DNA of 6,746 nt. Origin: Bacteroidota bacterium. Its GTDB lineage: Bacteria; Bacteroidota; Bacteroidia; Flavobacteriales; Flavobacteriaceae. Numbering within the stretch: position 1 is the stretch's first letter; the number at the start of each line of letters is the position of its first letter. Below are positions 6,651 to 6,746 of the stretch, in pieces. Below the pieces are notes generated by a model. The model did no database searches. It was not told the origin of the DNA and saw only the letters and a list, made by a program, of their open reading frames with translations. Location of the stretch: the NCBI GenBank assembly GCA_004356305.1, contig SMXJ01000134.1:1-6746 (forward strand). The letters run 5' to 3'. Position numbers and translations under genes: made by a program.

Positions 6651-6746
6651 GTGAATATCGAAGAATTTCGCGATTATTGTCTTTTCAAAAAAGGAGTCAC
6701 CGAATCTTTTCCGTTCGATGAAGAAACCCTCGTTTTTAAAGTGATG
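6651..6746 (+). CDS. MmcQ/YjbR family protein, 5' part only
   Basis: The reading frame from GTG at 6651 stays open for 32 codons to the right edge: NIEEFRDYCLFKKGVTE, then SFPFDEETLVFKVM. This matches the N-terminus of the MmcQ/YjbR family (PF04237), small cytosolic proteins of about 115-120 residues with a double-wing DNA-binding-like fold. Their biochemical role is unsettled, and DNA binding is suggested by structure rather than shown generally. The characteristic start with a short helix and then GVTESFPFDEETLVFKV is what identifies it. The GTG start is supported because the family's Met-Asn-Ile-Glu-Glu opening falls exactly there; the ATG at 6646 is out of frame and stops after two codons. 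It follows the transglutaminase stop by one base, so it is probably the fourth gene of that transcript. About three quarters of the gene lies outside the window. Confidence 0.85.
   Translation, partial: MNIEEFRDYCLFKKGVTESFPFDEETLVFKVM

Noticed and set aside
1..6746. Defence system, CRISPR array, phage or integrative element
   Set aside because: There are no regularly spaced repeats, no integrase, transposase, nuclease-helicase or toxin-antitoxin genes, and no attachment-like repeats. The only nuclease is housekeeping RuvC.

Overview
The window looks like ordinary chromosomal DNA from a marine-type member of the Flavobacteriaceae (Bacteroidota). The evidence is the moderately AT-rich composition, the short Bacteroidota-style signal peptides ending in FAQ or MGQ, the near absence of Shine-Dalgarno sites, and the gene content. 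RuvC and HemW carry the sequence style of that family, and they are followed by a cyclase-family/DUF4260/transglutaminase/MmcQ run. No phage, transposase, tRNA, rRNA or CRISPR signal is visible.

Left arm (1-2581, minus strand), in transcription order: a lysylphosphatidylglycerol-synthase-type membrane protein without its catalytic domain (2581-1640); a membrane-anchored family 2 glycosyltransferase joined to it by a 4-bp ATGA overlap (1643-519); then, after 49 bp, the start of a secreted, possibly outer-membrane, protein that runs off the left edge (469-1). The first two probably act together on an envelope glycolipid or polysaccharide. This is inferred from their families and coupling; the substrate is unknown.

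A 95-bp divergent spacer (2582-2676) separates this arm from the rightward genes.

Right arm (2677-6746, plus strand): ruvC (Holliday-junction nuclease, apparently TTG start) and hemW (heme chaperone of the radical SAM family) lie 23 bp apart. After hemW comes a 164-bp spacer with a repeat-like block and a perfect 14-bp inverted repeat. Then four genes are packed end to end: a metal-dependent cyclase-family hydrolase (GTG start), a DUF4260 membrane protein (ATGA overlap), an exported transglutaminase-like protein (7-bp gap) and the first 32 codons of an MmcQ/YjbR-family protein (1-bp gap, GTG start), cut by the right edge.

I found no convincing new biological system. The most interesting signal is that the repeat-like block after hemW shares a 14-bp identical core and a second motif with DNA inside the hemW 3' end. 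There it encodes an apparent extra loop, which suggests a small palindromic repeat that entered a coding region in frame. The coupled cyclase/DUF4260/transglutaminase set and the flippase-like/glycosyltransferase pair are the next most useful leads.
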